A stretch of 64,000 bases of DNA from WJMT01 sp964624145 (GTDB lineage: Bacteria; Acidobacteriota; Aminicenantia; Aminicenantales; Aminicenantaceae): positions 220,322-284,321 of the forward strand of contig CAZUXT010000001.1 in NCBI GenBank assembly GCA_964624145.1, given 5' to 3'. Of the stretch, positions 1 through 8,439 are shown piece by piece (within the stretch, counting starts at the first letter, position 1; the number at the start of each line of letters is the position of its first letter). The position numbers and the translations under genes are program-made. Below the pieces are notes generated by a model. The model did no database searches. It was not told the DNA's origin and was given only the letters and a program-made list of their open reading frames with translations.

Positions 1-783
1 CATAATGACAACCGGATGGATATTCTCTTTTCTTATAAGCTTATCAAGAGTAAAAAGGCACTTCTGATAATCAGCTTCTTCCAGGCAATTTATGATCTCC
101 CACTCAATCAACGGTTTGACCCAACCTGAGACCAGTTCAACATCTTCCAAGCTGATACGAGTTTTTTCCCCTGCAAATGTTACCAGCTTGTGGATTTCAT
201 TGCTTAGCCTTCTGAGGTCATTGCCTGCAAGCTCGACCAGTCTAGAGCAGGCGTACCCGTCAATGTCTTTTGCCTCACTCCTGACTCTCTCTCTGATCCA
301 GCTGTAAATCTTGTTTCCCTTCAAAGCTTTAAGCTCTTTGATTCGGATGCATCCCTCTGGCAGTGACTGAAAGAATTTGAGCAGGGGAGACAACCCTTTG
401 ATTTTTTGATTGAATAGAATGAACAATACGGTCTTTTCAGACGGGGAAGAAAGATAGGCCCTTAATAATTCTCCTTCACCGGAAGAGAGATTCTCTTCTT
501 CTCTTGTCACATTCTGTCTGCTGCGGGATGGTACTTCAACTACAACCAGTCTGACCGAAGACGACAGCAGAGGCATTGTCCTTGCTGAATCAATGATACC
601 AGCCCAAGTGTCGGTTCCCAGCGCATATTTCTCTACAACGACCTCTCCCTGGTCCTGCCCTGATGAAGCGGTCTTTCTATCTTCAATGAACTGCATTACC
701 TGATAAAGATCTTCCCCGTAAAAGAAATAAGCCCTATCTAATTTATCTTTATCGAATATATTTCCTTTGGAAACAGCGCGCAC
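1..783 (-). CDS. holA: DNA polymerase III delta subunit (HolA), 3' end outside window
   Basis: Clamp-loader delta subunit, which opens the beta sliding clamp during replication. The frame is open from a GTG codon at 781-783 to the window edge (261 codons), so the C-terminal end is missing. The reading contains family-typical stretches such as AYFFYGEDLYQ near the N-terminus, TVLFILFNQK in the middle and LVELAGNDLRRLSNEIHKL further on. The last matches the delta helical region in which the LxxLxNELEKL pattern is typical. The GTG start lies 4 bases after the lptE stop, and a GGAGG lies about 12 bases upstream of it. The order leuS-lptE-holA is common in Gram-negative bacteria, which supports the call. 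The start codon is the least certain part. Confidence 0.85.
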   Translation of the reverse strand, partial: MRAVSKGNIFDKDKLDRAYFFYGEDLYQVMQFIEDRKTASSGQDQGEVVVEKYALGTDTWAGIIDSARTMPLLSSSVRLVVVEVPSRSRQNVTREEENLSSGEGELLRAYLSSPSEKTVLFILFNQKIKGLSPLLKFFQSLPEGCIRIKELKALKGNKIYSWIRERVRSEAKDIDGYACSRLVELAGNDLRRLSNEIHKLVTFAGEKTRISLEDVELVSGWVKPLIEWEIINCLEEADYQKCLFTLDKLIRKENIHPVVIM

Positions 784-787
784 TCTT

Positions 788-1297
788 CTAGAATCCCTCC
801 AGCATCATGATCACAAGGCTCCTCGCAAACAACCCTGAGATCTCTTCTATGGCCTCTGATTCCACGGTTTCGAAATCCACTCCTTCTTCCACCTCATACT
901 CTTTTTTGTAAATAAAATTCGGATTTGAAAAAAACACCTGGTCCTCTACCAAATCCCTTAATGTTATCTTAGCAACAATGGTGATGTTGTACCTGTCTGC
1001 TGTTCCAGTCCCTGAAAAGGCTATGGGATTGACCCTGAAAGAAGTGATCTCGCCTATGAGCACCGCATCAGCTGATTCCATATTATCCGTGATCTCAACT
1101 TTTCCCCTGGTCACAAGCTCATCTATAACACTCTGTGTGAGCTTCACATCAAGCTCAAAGCGGGAGGTGGCATTTTTAAACATAGGCACCTGAATCTTTT
1201 TGATATAAGGGGGAAGAGTACTTCCTGTCCCGCGCAGATGATACCCGCAGCTGTACAGGAAAGAGCACAGTAATAAAAGGACACCATATTTTCTCAT
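788..1297 (-). CDS. lptE: LPS assembly lipoprotein LptE
   Basis: Outer-membrane lipoprotein that plugs the LptD beta-barrel and helps insert lipopolysaccharide. At 169 residues it has the normal length. It starts with a short hydrophobic signal (residues 4-15) and a lipobox LYSC with Cys17, followed directly by GYHLRG, the hallmark of this family. The body has the usual pattern of a strand after the Cys and an alternating amphipathic middle. It follows leuS by 12 bases and precedes holA by 4 bases, so the three are one operon. It shows that the cell makes an LPS outer membrane, in agreement with lpxK, the acyltransferase and gmhA elsewhere in the window. Confidence 0.9.
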   Translation of the reverse strand: MRKYGVLLLLCSFLYSCGYHLRGTGSTLPPYIKKIQVPMFKNATSRFELDVKLTQSVIDELVTRGKVEITDNMESADAVLIGEITSFRVNPIAFSGTGTADRYNITIVAKITLRDLVEDQVFFSNPNFIYKKEYEVEEGVDFETVESEAIEEISGLFARSLVIMMLEGF

Positions 1298-1309
1298 GCT
1301 TTTATCCCC

Positions 1310-3793
1310 TTATATGACAATATTCACCAGTTTGTTCTTTATATATATGATTTTCTTTGGTTCCTGATTTTTCATATATTTGTTCACGCGCTCCAAAGAC
1401 AATGCGTGGGACTTTACCTTTTCTTCCGGAGTGTTCCTCTCGGCCTCAAATTTACCTCTCAGCTTCCCATTCACCTGAACAACAATTGTCACTGTTTCTT
1501 CCCTGACCAAATCAGGCTCATACTCAGGCCACGAAGACAAGATCAGACAGCAGTCATGACCTGTTGACCACCACAATTCTTCAGAAACATGAGGGGCAAA
1601 AGGAGAAAGGAGTTTCAGAAGAGCTTCCATACTTTTTTTGAGTATTTTTCGACCGGAAAGGCTTGATTTTAACTGAGGAGCCGCTTTTTTTATTTCATTA
1701 AAAAATTCCATTATGGAACTTATGGCTGTGTTCAGATGATACCTTTCCCCGATATCTCCCTTTACTTTCTTGATAGTCCGGTGCATCTTTGTTTCAATGC
1801 TCCTTATTTCTTCAGGAAAAGAATGCCCGCCTCTTTGTGTTTTTCCGGGCTTTTCAAACACTTCCAAGTTCTCCTGGAAAAAAATCCAAACTCGGTTCAG
1901 AAATCTGTAACAACCTTCAATTCCTTTGTCATCCCATGCAAATTCCTTCTCCGGAGGAGCTGCAAACAAAATGAAAAGCCTGACTGTATCAGCCCCATAT
2001 TTTTTGACCATGTCATCCGGATCAACCACATTCCCTCTTGACTTTGACATGGCGGATCCGTCCTTGGTCACCATTCCCTGTGCGAGATAGTGAGGAAAAG
2101 GCTCGTCAATATCCGTCAGTCCGAAATCCCGCAACACCTTACAAAAAAACCGGGCATAAATGAGATGAAGAATCGCGTGTTCGACCCCACCTACATACAG
2201 GTCCACAGGAAGCCAGTACCTTCCCTTCTCAAGATTAAAAGGAAAATTTTCTTCGCCTGGCGAACAGTACCGAAAATAATACCAGGAAGAGTCAAAAAAG
2301 GTATCCATGGTGTCTGTTTCGCGTCGTGCCTCTCCGTTGCATTGAGGGCACTTTGTCTTAACAAATTCTTCGGATTTCTCTAACGGTGAGCCTTCTTCTC
2401 CTTTAAACTCAACTTTAGAAGGTAAAGTCACAGGCAGGTCTTTATACGGGACTTTCACTATACCGCATTTTTTACAGTATATTACGGGAATGGGAGTCCC
2501 CCAATAACGCTGACGGGAAATTCCCCAATCCCGAAGCCTGTACAACACCATCTCTTTTCCCAGTCCTTTATCCTGTAAGTACTTTATCATCTTGGATATG
2601 GCCTGCTGCGAGGTCATTCTATCATAACTTCCTGAATTCACTAATTTCCCGTACTCAGTAAAAATACCGTCTTCATCACAGTGCTGGGCCCCTTCTATTG
2701 GCACAATGACCTCCTTTACAGGAAGGGAATATTTTTCCGCAAACTGAAAATCTCTCTCATCATGGGCCGGGACCGCCATAATGGCTCCGGTCCCGTATTC
2801 CATCAACACGTAATTGGCCATCCATATCTGGATATGTTCCTTTGTGAATGGATTGACAGCTGTTTTCCCGGTGTATATTCCTTCTTTCTCATCATCCAAG
2901 ACCTCTTCACCCAGACGCTGCCGGTGTCTTTGTTTCTCAACCCATCGGCGCTTGGAATCTTCATTTTCCGAGCCCTCGATTAATTTCAAACACAACGGGT
3001 GTCCAGGAGAAAGCACCAAAAAAGTAGCCCCGTAAATAGTATCGATCCTGGTGGTAAACGTCTCAATGGAGATATCAGAATCAGATACATTGAAAAACAA
3101 CTGAGCGCCTTTGCTTTTTCCGATCCAATTTTTCTGCATAGCGATCGCATTTTGGGGCCATTCGCTGAGCTGTTTGTGTCCGGTAAGAAGCTCATCAGCA
3201 TATTTTGTGATCTTTAAAAACCACTGTTCCATATGCTTCTGTTCAACCTGCGCATCACATCTCCAGCATTTCCCGCTGATCACCTGTTCGTTCGCCAGGA
3301 CTGTCTGGCACTCAGGGCACCAGTTAACAGAACTTTTCTTACGAAAAGCCAATCCCTTTTCAAACATTTTCAAGAAAATCCACTGATTCCATTTATAATA
3401 TTCGGGAAGACAGGTATTGACTTCTCTGGACCAATCATAGCTGAATCCCAGCATCTTCAGCTGGCTCTTCATATGAGCTATATTATCCATGGTCCATTCC
3501 TTTGGGTGAATGCTCTCTTTTATGGCTGCGTTTTCCGCGGGCATTCCAAATGCGTCCCAACCGATCGGGTGAAGCACATTGTATCCGTTCATGATCTTGT
3601 AACGGGAAATAACATCTAAAATGGAAAAATTTCTTACATGTCCCATATGTATGCGTCCGGATGGGTAGGGATACATCTCCAGTGTGTAATATTTTGGCTT
3701 CTCTGGATCTTCTGTTACTTCAAAACTCTTTTCCTGTTCCCATATATCCTGCCATTTCCTCTCAATTGTTCTAAAGTCGTATTTTTCAATCAT
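1310..3793 (-). CDS. leuS: Leucyl-tRNA synthetase
   Basis: Class I aminoacyl-tRNA synthetase that charges tRNA-Leu. With the ATG at 3791-3793 it has 827 residues and begins MIEKYDFRTIERKWQ, the usual LeuRS start. The HIGH motif appears as HMGH at residues 49-52 (context PYPSGRIHMGHVRN) and the KMSKS loop as AMSKS at 581-585. Between them lies the CP1 editing domain with GTGAIMAVPAHDERDF and a CxxC pair typical of zinc-knuckle insertions. An in-frame TTG 87 bases upstream would add 29 residues with no family resemblance and has no usable SD. The ATG has only a weak AGGA about 9 bases upstream. It is the first gene of the leuS-lptE-holA operon. Confidence 0.95.
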   Translation of the reverse strand: MIEKYDFRTIERKWQDIWEQEKSFEVTEDPEKPKYYTLEMYPYPSGRIHMGHVRNFSILDVISRYKIMNGYNVLHPIGWDAFGMPAENAAIKESIHPKEWTMDNIAHMKSQLKMLGFSYDWSREVNTCLPEYYKWNQWIFLKMFEKGLAFRKKSSVNWCPECQTVLANEQVISGKCWRCDAQVEQKHMEQWFLKITKYADELLTGHKQLSEWPQNAIAMQKNWIGKSKGAQLFFNVSDSDISIETFTTRIDTIYGATFLVLSPGHPLCLKLIEGSENEDSKRRWVEKQRHRQRLGEEVLDDEKEGIYTGKTAVNPFTKEHIQIWMANYVLMEYGTGAIMAVPAHDERDFQFAEKYSLPVKEVIVPIEGAQHCDEDGIFTEYGKLVNSGSYDRMTSQQAISKMIKYLQDKGLGKEMVLYRLRDWGISRQRYWGTPIPVIYCKKCGIVKVPYKDLPVTLPSKVEFKGEEGSPLEKSEEFVKTKCPQCNGEARRETDTMDTFFDSSWYYFRYCSPGEENFPFNLEKGRYWLPVDLYVGGVEHAILHLIYARFFCKVLRDFGLTDIDEPFPHYLAQGMVTKDGSAMSKSRGNVVDPDDMVKKYGADTVRLFILFAAPPEKEFAWDDKGIEGCYRFLNRVWIFFQENLEVFEKPGKTQRGGHSFPEEIRSIETKMHRTIKKVKGDIGERYHLNTAISSIMEFFNEIKKAAPQLKSSLSGRKILKKSMEALLKLLSPFAPHVSEELWWSTGHDCCLILSSWPEYEPDLVREETVTIVVQVNGKLRGKFEAERNTPEEKVKSHALSLERVNKYMKNQEPKKIIYIKNKLVNIVI

Positions 3794-3911
3794 GTTCTCT
3801 ATCCTGTGTCCATCCATCTCTATCGGCTTGTGAATAATACAAGCTTGCTGATGAAGAGAAACTGGAGCGTTCGCTCTCAAACTCCAGACTCACTTAGAAA
3901 TACAACCATAA

Positions 3912-3940
3912 ATATTAGGAGTATACCCCTAAAAAGTCAA
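3912..3940 (-). promoter_or_regulatory. Sigma-70-type promoter for leuS operon
   Basis: Read on the minus strand, a TTGACT hexamer (3935-3940) is followed after 17 bases by TAATAT (3912-3917). Transcription would start near 3905, giving a leader of about 110 bases before the leuS ATG. That leader contains an inverted repeat CTGGAG...CTCCAG with an inner GAGCG/CGCTC pair (about 3861-3886). I see no T-box core in it. Confidence 0.6.
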
Positions 3941-3990
3941 GAATTAGGGCCCAAAGAATATTTACGGCTAAAAAACTTACGTCTTCCTTT

Positions 3991-4569
3991 CTATTTGTAT
4001 AGAATTTTTTGAATTTTATCTATGCACAGTTCATTATTTATCTTCTTCATAACAACCTGCATCTGGTCTGGCTTCCCTGATTCGACAGCAGCTTCCCACT
4101 CTTCAAGTAAAGGAGAATCAATAAATTCGTGATCTTTGTTGATGATAACTTTTATTCCTCTCAGGGCTTTCCATTGAGTATACATAATCAAAAAAAGAAC
4201 ATAAAAAAAGATGTTCGGGCCTGGAAGCAAGGCCATAAGACCACTAATGGGAAGAAGAAGAGTCTCAATGATGAGAAGAAGAATGTGCTTTGACCTCTGT
4301 TTAAGAAGAAAGAATATGAACTTTTTTTTTATTCGGCTCTTTTCTTTAGCCCCCGAGCAGTGTATCTTGATCCTGAATTCTTTTAATTTCACGGCTCTCT
4401 CGAAAGCTTGTTCCTGGCTTAATATCTTTTGTGGAAGAAGCATGAGTCTTCTTTTAGCTTCTTCCCACCGCTGCCTGAGTTTTGTGAAATTTACCTGTAT
4501 CTCATGAACGGGCTGGGATGAAAAAAATCTGTAATTTTTCTTATAATCCTTAACAAAGTAATAATCCAT
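3991..4569 (-). CDS. Membrane-associated protein of unknown function
   Basis: 192 residues. I do not recognise it with confidence. A charged N-terminal half (about residues 1-90, rich in Lys, Arg and Gln) is followed by one long hydrophobic stretch at roughly 94-130 that contains LLPISGLMALLPGPN. It could cross the membrane twice. The C-terminal 60 residues are soluble and mildly acidic. The PxSGLxxxxPGPN loop recalls what I remember of the Mit_KHE1 (K+/H+ exchange related) family, but that is only a suggestion. It stands alone. A TATAAT-like box (4587-4592, minus strand) lies just upstream of its ATG, in the region shared with the divergent plus-strand genes. Confidence 0.6.
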   Translation of the reverse strand: MDYYFVKDYKKNYRFFSSQPVHEIQVNFTKLRQRWEEAKRRLMLLPQKILSQEQAFERAVKLKEFRIKIHCSGAKEKSRIKKKFIFFLLKQRSKHILLLIIETLLLPISGLMALLPGPNIFFYVLFLIMYTQWKALRGIKVIINKDHEFIDSPLLEEWEAAVESGKPDQMQVVMKKINNELCIDKIQKILYK

Positions 4570-4638
4570 TTTTCCGGTACTCCAAGATTATAACCTCTCT
4601 GTCTATATTTTTCTATCTAATGAATAATCCTGCTTTGA

Positions 4639-4667
4639 TTGACAAAGGACTCTTTTTATTTTATCTT
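4639..4667 (+). promoter_or_regulatory. Promoter placed for a leaderless transcript
   Basis: TTGACA (4639-4644), a 17-base spacer, and TATCTT (4662-4667). The expected start point, about 7 bases downstream, falls on the ATG at 4675, so the mRNA would begin at or next to its start codon. No SD is possible in such a short leader. Confidence 0.65.
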
Positions 4668-4674
4668 TAAGAAA

Positions 4675-5049
4675 ATGTCGCTGACCTTAAACCAATTTTT
4701 ATTTTTAGTCTTAACTTTCGCTGCAGTCGTGGCTGTAACCTTTTTTGTCATCTTCCTCATACAGCTGAGGAAAACAGCCAAAGAAACGACTCTGACAATG
4801 CTGGAAATCCGCTCGCTCGTAAAAAATTTGAATGACGCCAGCCTTAAAATAAATTCTCAAGTCGATGACGTGCGGGACATCCTTGATGCGACAAAAAAAA
4901 CAGCCGTGGGTCTGTCAGAAGCAGCCTGGTTTATGACCACTAAGGTGATCAGGCCCGGCTCAAAATATTGGCCTCTCATCTATCCCCTAATAAGGTTTGG
5001 TTGGAGGCAGTTAAAAAGAAAGAAAAAGGAGGGAAAGAATGGAAGATAA
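4675..5049 (+). CDS. DUF948-like membrane protein
   Basis: 124 residues from the ATG at 4675. An N-terminal membrane helix (about residues 6-29) is followed by a helical region rich in heptad-like hydrophobics (ETTLTMLEIRSLVKNLND, then VDDVRDILDATKK) and a very basic C-terminus (KRKKKEGKN). This layout is typical of DUF948/YtxG-type envelope stress proteins. Its stop overlaps the start of the next gene by 11 bases, so the two are translationally coupled. That next gene is a YtxH-family protein, the usual partner. An in-frame TTG at 4639 is rejected as the start because it is the -35 box of the promoter. The function is not established. Confidence 0.7.
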   Translation: MSLTLNQFLFLVLTFAAVVAVTFFVIFLIQLRKTAKETTLTMLEIRSLVKNLNDASLKINSQVDDVRDILDATKKTAVGLSEAAWFMTTKVIRPGSKYWPLIYPLIRFGWRQLKRKKKEGKNGR

Positions 5050-5362
5050 AAAATCAAGCGCCGTTGAAATCACTTTGTCTTTTTTACTGGGAACAGCTAC
5101 CGGATTCATACTAGGAGTTCTGTTTGCCCCTGCTGAGGGCAAAGAAACAAGAAGAAAAATAAAGGAGCAGGCTGAACGAACAGGAGAATTAGCCAGAGAA
5201 AAATACGAAAAGTTCAGTAAAGAAGCTGAGAAGAGTATTCAAAAAGCAAAAACAAAGTCAAAAGATGGTATAGAAGCCATAAAAGAATTTGTTGACAAAA
5301 AAAAGAAGGAAATAAGCAAAAAATCAGAAGAAATGGCAGAAGAGACCAAAGGAGAAAAGTAG
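5039..5362 (+). CDS. YtxH domain-containing protein
   Basis: 107 residues. After a short polar lead comes a glycine-rich membrane helix with the family pattern SFLLGTATGFILGVLFAP, then AEGKETRRKIKEQ, the classic YtxH boundary. The remaining 70 residues are Lys/Glu-rich and should form a coiled coil or extended helix outside the membrane. The gene overlaps the DUF948-like gene by 11 bases and has GGAGGG upstream of its ATG. The family is linked to general stress in Gram-positives, but its role in diderms is unknown. The gene ends 75 bases before eno. Confidence 0.8.
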   Translation: MEDKKSSAVEITLSFLLGTATGFILGVLFAPAEGKETRRKIKEQAERTGELAREKYEKFSKEAEKSIQKAKTKSKDGIEAIKEFVDKKKKEISKKSEEMAEETKGEK

Positions 5363-5377
5363 ACGGTTCAAATTAAC

Positions 5378-5401
5378 TGATAATTTCGCTTATCATTTTT
5401 T
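5378..5401 (+). terminator. Weak intrinsic terminator-like hairpin before eno
   Basis: TGATAA (5378-5383) and TTATCA (5390-5395) form a perfect 6-bp stem with a 6-base loop, followed by six Ts (5396-5401). The stem is A/T rich, so termination may be partial. It separates the YtxH pair from eno. Confidence 0.4.
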
Positions 5402-5437
5402 CATACATATAAAAATTCCTAGAAAAGGGACTCATTT

Positions 5438-6733
5438 ATGTCAAAAACAACCATAAAAGAGATCAAATCAAGGGAGATTCTGGATTCCAGGGGGAATCCC
5501 ACGGTCAGCACTAAAGTGATCCTTGAATCCGGCATATCAGGAAAAGCTTCTGTCCCTTCCGGAGCCTCCACAGGAAAACGCGAAGCTCTGGAACTCAGGG
5601 ACGGTGACCCAAAAAGATACCTAAAAAAAGGCGTATTAAAAGCGGTCGCCAATGTGAAAAAAATCATCGCACCGCAAATCATAGGACTTGACTGCACAGA
5701 GCAGGAAAAAATAGATAAGACACTTATAGAGATAGACGGAACTCCTTCTAAGAAAAATCTGGGAGCCAATGCCATACTTTCCGTATCCATGGCTGCTGCG
5801 GACGCATCGGCCAATGCTCTGGGCCTTGAACTCTTCGAGTATTTGGAAACGAAAGAAAGTTATCAACTTCCTGTGCCTCTTATAAATATTCTAAATGGAG
5901 GCTCTCACTCAGACAATAATGTGGATATCCAGGAATTCATGATCGCTCCCGTCAACTGTCCCGATTTTAAAGAAGCTATCAGAATGTCAGCAGAAGTCTT
6001 CCACAATCTGAAAAATAACCTCAAAAAGAATGGCTACAGCACCTCTGTGGGGGACGAGGGAGGTTTTGCGCCTAACCTTAAATCAAATGAAGAAGCCCTG
6101 GAACTGATATTCGAAAGCATTCAAAGCGCCGGTTATCAACCGGGAACTGATATCTTCATGGCATTGGATGTGGCGGCTTCGGAATTCTTTGAAAACGGTC
6201 AATATGTGTTTAAAAAATCCGACGGCTCAAAAAAAGATGCCCATGAAATGAACGACTTTTACAGGGAGATAATAGAAAACTATCCCATAATATCCATTGA
6301 GGATGGATTTGCGGAAGATGACTGGCCAGGGTGGGAGAAAATGAGCCGGGAGTTTGGCAAAAAGATCCAGCTGGTAGGCGACGACATCTTCGTGACAAAT
6401 CTGAGCCTACTGAAACAGGGAATAGAAAAAGGAATAGGGAACTCAATACTGATCAAGCTAAACCAGATCGGAACCCTTACAGAGACCGTTGATACGGTTA
6501 GATACGCCCAGAAAAATGGCTATTCGTGTGTCATATCACACCGGTCTGGAGAAACCTCGGACACATTTATCGCTGACCTAAGTGTCGCTCTCAACACAGG
6601 ACAAATAAAAACAGGTTCTGTAAGCAGGGGAGAAAGGACCGCTAAATACAACAGACTCATGGAAATCGAAGAGATTCTCGGCCAAAAAGGTTTTTATACA
6701 GGCAAAAAAGCTTTTTCAAAATATACCTTCTGA
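5438..6733 (+). CDS. eno: Enolase
   Basis: Converts 2-phosphoglycerate to phosphoenolpyruvate (glycolysis and gluconeogenesis). 431 residues, the normal size. It begins with the family signature IKSREILDSRGNPTV and carries PSGASTGKREALELRD. The active-site loop is present as SVGDEGGFAPNL, the Mg2+-binding acid as SIEDGFAEDDWPGW, the catalytic lysine segment as ILIKLNQIGTLTET, and SHRSGETSDTFIADLSV near the C-terminus. An AAAAGGGA lies about 9 bases before the ATG. The methylmalonyl-CoA mutase gene starts 2 bases after its stop, so the two share a transcript. The PEP product links it functionally to pckA at 20.7 kb. Confidence 0.97.
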   Translation: MSKTTIKEIKSREILDSRGNPTVSTKVILESGISGKASVPSGASTGKREALELRDGDPKRYLKKGVLKAVANVKKIIAPQIIGLDCTEQEKIDKTLIEIDGTPSKKNLGANAILSVSMAAADASANALGLELFEYLETKESYQLPVPLINILNGGSHSDNNVDIQEFMIAPVNCPDFKEAIRMSAEVFHNLKNNLKKNGYSTSVGDEGGFAPNLKSNEEALELIFESIQSAGYQPGTDIFMALDVAASEFFENGQYVFKKSDGSKKDAHEMNDFYREIIENYPIISIEDGFAEDDWPGWEKMSREFGKKIQLVGDDIFVTNLSLLKQGIEKGIGNSILIKLNQIGTLTETVDTVRYAQKNGYSCVISHRSGETSDTFIADLSVALNTGQIKTGSVSRGERTAKYNRLMEIEEILGQKGFYTGKKAFSKYTF

Positions 6734-6735
6734 GC

Positions 6736-8337
6736 ATGGTGGAAGATAAAGGGAAAAAACACACCAATTCCTCATCCATTGAACTGAAACGCATCTATAC
6801 TGAACAAGATATCGACTCACCTGATTTCCAAAAGAACCTGGGGGATTCAGGAAAATATCCATTTACCAGAGGTGTCTACCCTGATATGTACAGAGGGAAG
6901 CTGTGGACAATGCGGCAGTATGCCGGTTTTGGAACCGCTCGAGAATCAAACAAACGGTATCGATTCCTTCTTTCAAAAGGCCAGAGCGGACTGAGCGTGG
7001 CCTTTGACCTTCCCACTCAATTAGGTCTGGATTCAGACCATCCTCAGTCATGCGGAGAAGTCGGAAAAGTCGGAGTTGCCATAGATTCCCTTCAGGATAT
7101 GAAAATACTTTTTGAAAAAATTCCCCTCCAAAAAGTTTCTGTATCCATGACCATAAACTCAACCGCTGCTGTGATTCTGGCTATGTATTTGGCTCTGGCT
7201 GAATCAAAGGGGATCTCCGGGTCACAGCTCACCGGAACCATACAAAACGACATCCTTAAAGAATTCATCGCAAGGGGGACTTATATATTCCCTCCCCGGG
7301 CTTCCATGAAAATCATCAATGATATCATCAGTTTTTGTCATAAGCACATACCCCGCTGGAATACCATGAGCATAAGCGGTTATCATATAAGAGAAGCGGG
7401 AGCCACGGCCGTACAGGAACTGGCTTTTACGCTTGCCAATGCTGTAACCTATGTCCAGGCAGCTCTTGACTCCGGCCTGGACGCCGATACATTTGCCCCC
7501 CGGCTTTCCTTTTTCCTGGCCGCTCACAATAACTTCCTTGAAGAGATCGCAAAATTCCGGGCTGCCAGGCGGCTCTGGGCCAAGATAATGAGAGACCGAT
7601 TCAAGGCCAAAAATCCAAAATCCTGGAAATTCAGATTCCACACACAAACCAGCGGAGCCACTCTTACAGCCCAGGAACCGGAGAACAACGTTATAAGAGT
7701 CACCCTTCAAGCGCTCTCCTCTATACTGGGCGGAACCCAATCCCTTCATACGAATTCAAGAGACGAAGCCCTGGCTCTTCCCACTGAAGAATCGGTCAGG
7801 ATCGCCCTCAGAACCCAGCAAATCATAGCGCATGAAACCGGTGTGCCTGATGTGGTTGACCCTGTAGGCGGTTCTTATTTTATCGAAAACCTCACAGATC
7901 GAATTGAAGAAGAAGTCAATAGATATCTCAAGAAGATCGAAGACATGGGCGGCATGCTCACAGCTATCGAACAGGGTTTCATCCAGAAGGAAATCCAGGA
8001 AAGCGCCTACACCTACCAGAAACAGCTTGAAACACATCAAAAAGAGGTGATCGGAATCAATAAGTTCGTTTCCGAGGAAAACAGGCCATCATTTGACATC
8101 TATCACCCTCCCAAAGAAATAGAAGAAAACCAGATAAAACAGCTCAAAAAGGTCAAACATCTGAGATCGGAAAAAAGACTGAAATCAAGTCTTAATTCCT
8201 TAAAACAGGCTTCTCAATCCGATAAGAATCTGATGCCCTATATATATGAATGTGTCAAAGACATGGCGACTATCGGAGAAATCACATCCGTACTCAAAGA
8301 AACCTACGGGACCTACAGAGAAAATCTGATTTTTTGA
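6736..8337 (+). CDS. Methylmalonyl-CoA mutase, large (alpha/catalytic) subunit
   Basis: Interconverts succinyl-CoA and methylmalonyl-CoA in propionate metabolism. 533 residues covering only the TIM-barrel catalytic domain. Recognisable stretches are YPFTRGVYPDMYRGKLWTMR, FDLPTQLGLDSDHP, LTGTIQNDILKEF, RGTYIFPP, SISGYHIREAGA, FHTQTSGATLTAQEP, GGTQSLHTNSRDEALALP and DPVGGSYFIE. The cobalamin-binding domain of the about 720-residue single-chain enzyme (DxHxxG motif) is absent, so this is the split form that needs a separate small subunit. No such subunit is in the window. The last 60 residues (KRLKSSLNSLKQ... VLKETYGTYRE) match the usual end of this form. It is co-transcribed with eno. Confidence 0.93.
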   Translation: MVEDKGKKHTNSSSIELKRIYTEQDIDSPDFQKNLGDSGKYPFTRGVYPDMYRGKLWTMRQYAGFGTARESNKRYRFLLSKGQSGLSVAFDLPTQLGLDSDHPQSCGEVGKVGVAIDSLQDMKILFEKIPLQKVSVSMTINSTAAVILAMYLALAESKGISGSQLTGTIQNDILKEFIARGTYIFPPRASMKIINDIISFCHKHIPRWNTMSISGYHIREAGATAVQELAFTLANAVTYVQAALDSGLDADTFAPRLSFFLAAHNNFLEEIAKFRAARRLWAKIMRDRFKAKNPKSWKFRFHTQTSGATLTAQEPENNVIRVTLQALSSILGGTQSLHTNSRDEALALPTEESVRIALRTQQIIAHETGVPDVVDPVGGSYFIENLTDRIEEEVNRYLKKIEDMGGMLTAIEQGFIQKEIQESAYTYQKQLETHQKEVIGINKFVSEENRPSFDIYHPPKEIEENQIKQLKKVKHLRSEKRLKSSLNSLKQASQSDKNLMPYIYECVKDMATIGEITSVLKETYGTYRENLIF

Positions 8338-8345
8338 TTTAAAAC

Positions 8346-8371
8346 AAAAAAATGATCATCGCCATTTTTTT
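8346..8371 (+). terminator. A/T-rich terminator-like hairpin after the mutase gene
   Basis: A nine-base arm AAAAAAATG (8346-8354) pairs with CATTTTTTT (8363-8371) across an 8-base loop. The T-rich 3' arm doubles as the U-tract. Weak stem, but correctly placed 8 bases after the stop codon. Confidence 0.4.
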
Positions 8372-8404
8372 ATGAATAGTTCAGAATAATCCTGTTATCT
8401 TTCA

Positions 8405-8433
8405 TTGACAATAGAAAGAGGTGATTTTAATAT
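8405..8433 (+). promoter_or_regulatory. Consensus promoter, leaderless spacing
   Basis: TTGACA (8405-8410), a 17-base spacer, and TAATAT (8428-8433). The next gene's ATG begins at 8440, exactly where transcription should start. A purine-rich AGAAAGAGG lies inside the spacer, so it would not be in the mRNA. Confidence 0.65.
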
Positions 8434-8439
8434 AACAAT

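Noticed and set aside
3794..3880. N-terminal extension of LeuRS from a TTG at 3880
   Set aside because: The extra 29 residues do not resemble LeuRS, the SD-like GGAG is only 3 bases away, and the frame overlaps a hairpin in the leader.
4639..4674. TTG start for the DUF948-like gene
   Set aside because: The TTG is part of a consensus TTGACA -35 box; the ATG at 4675 fits the predicted start of transcription.
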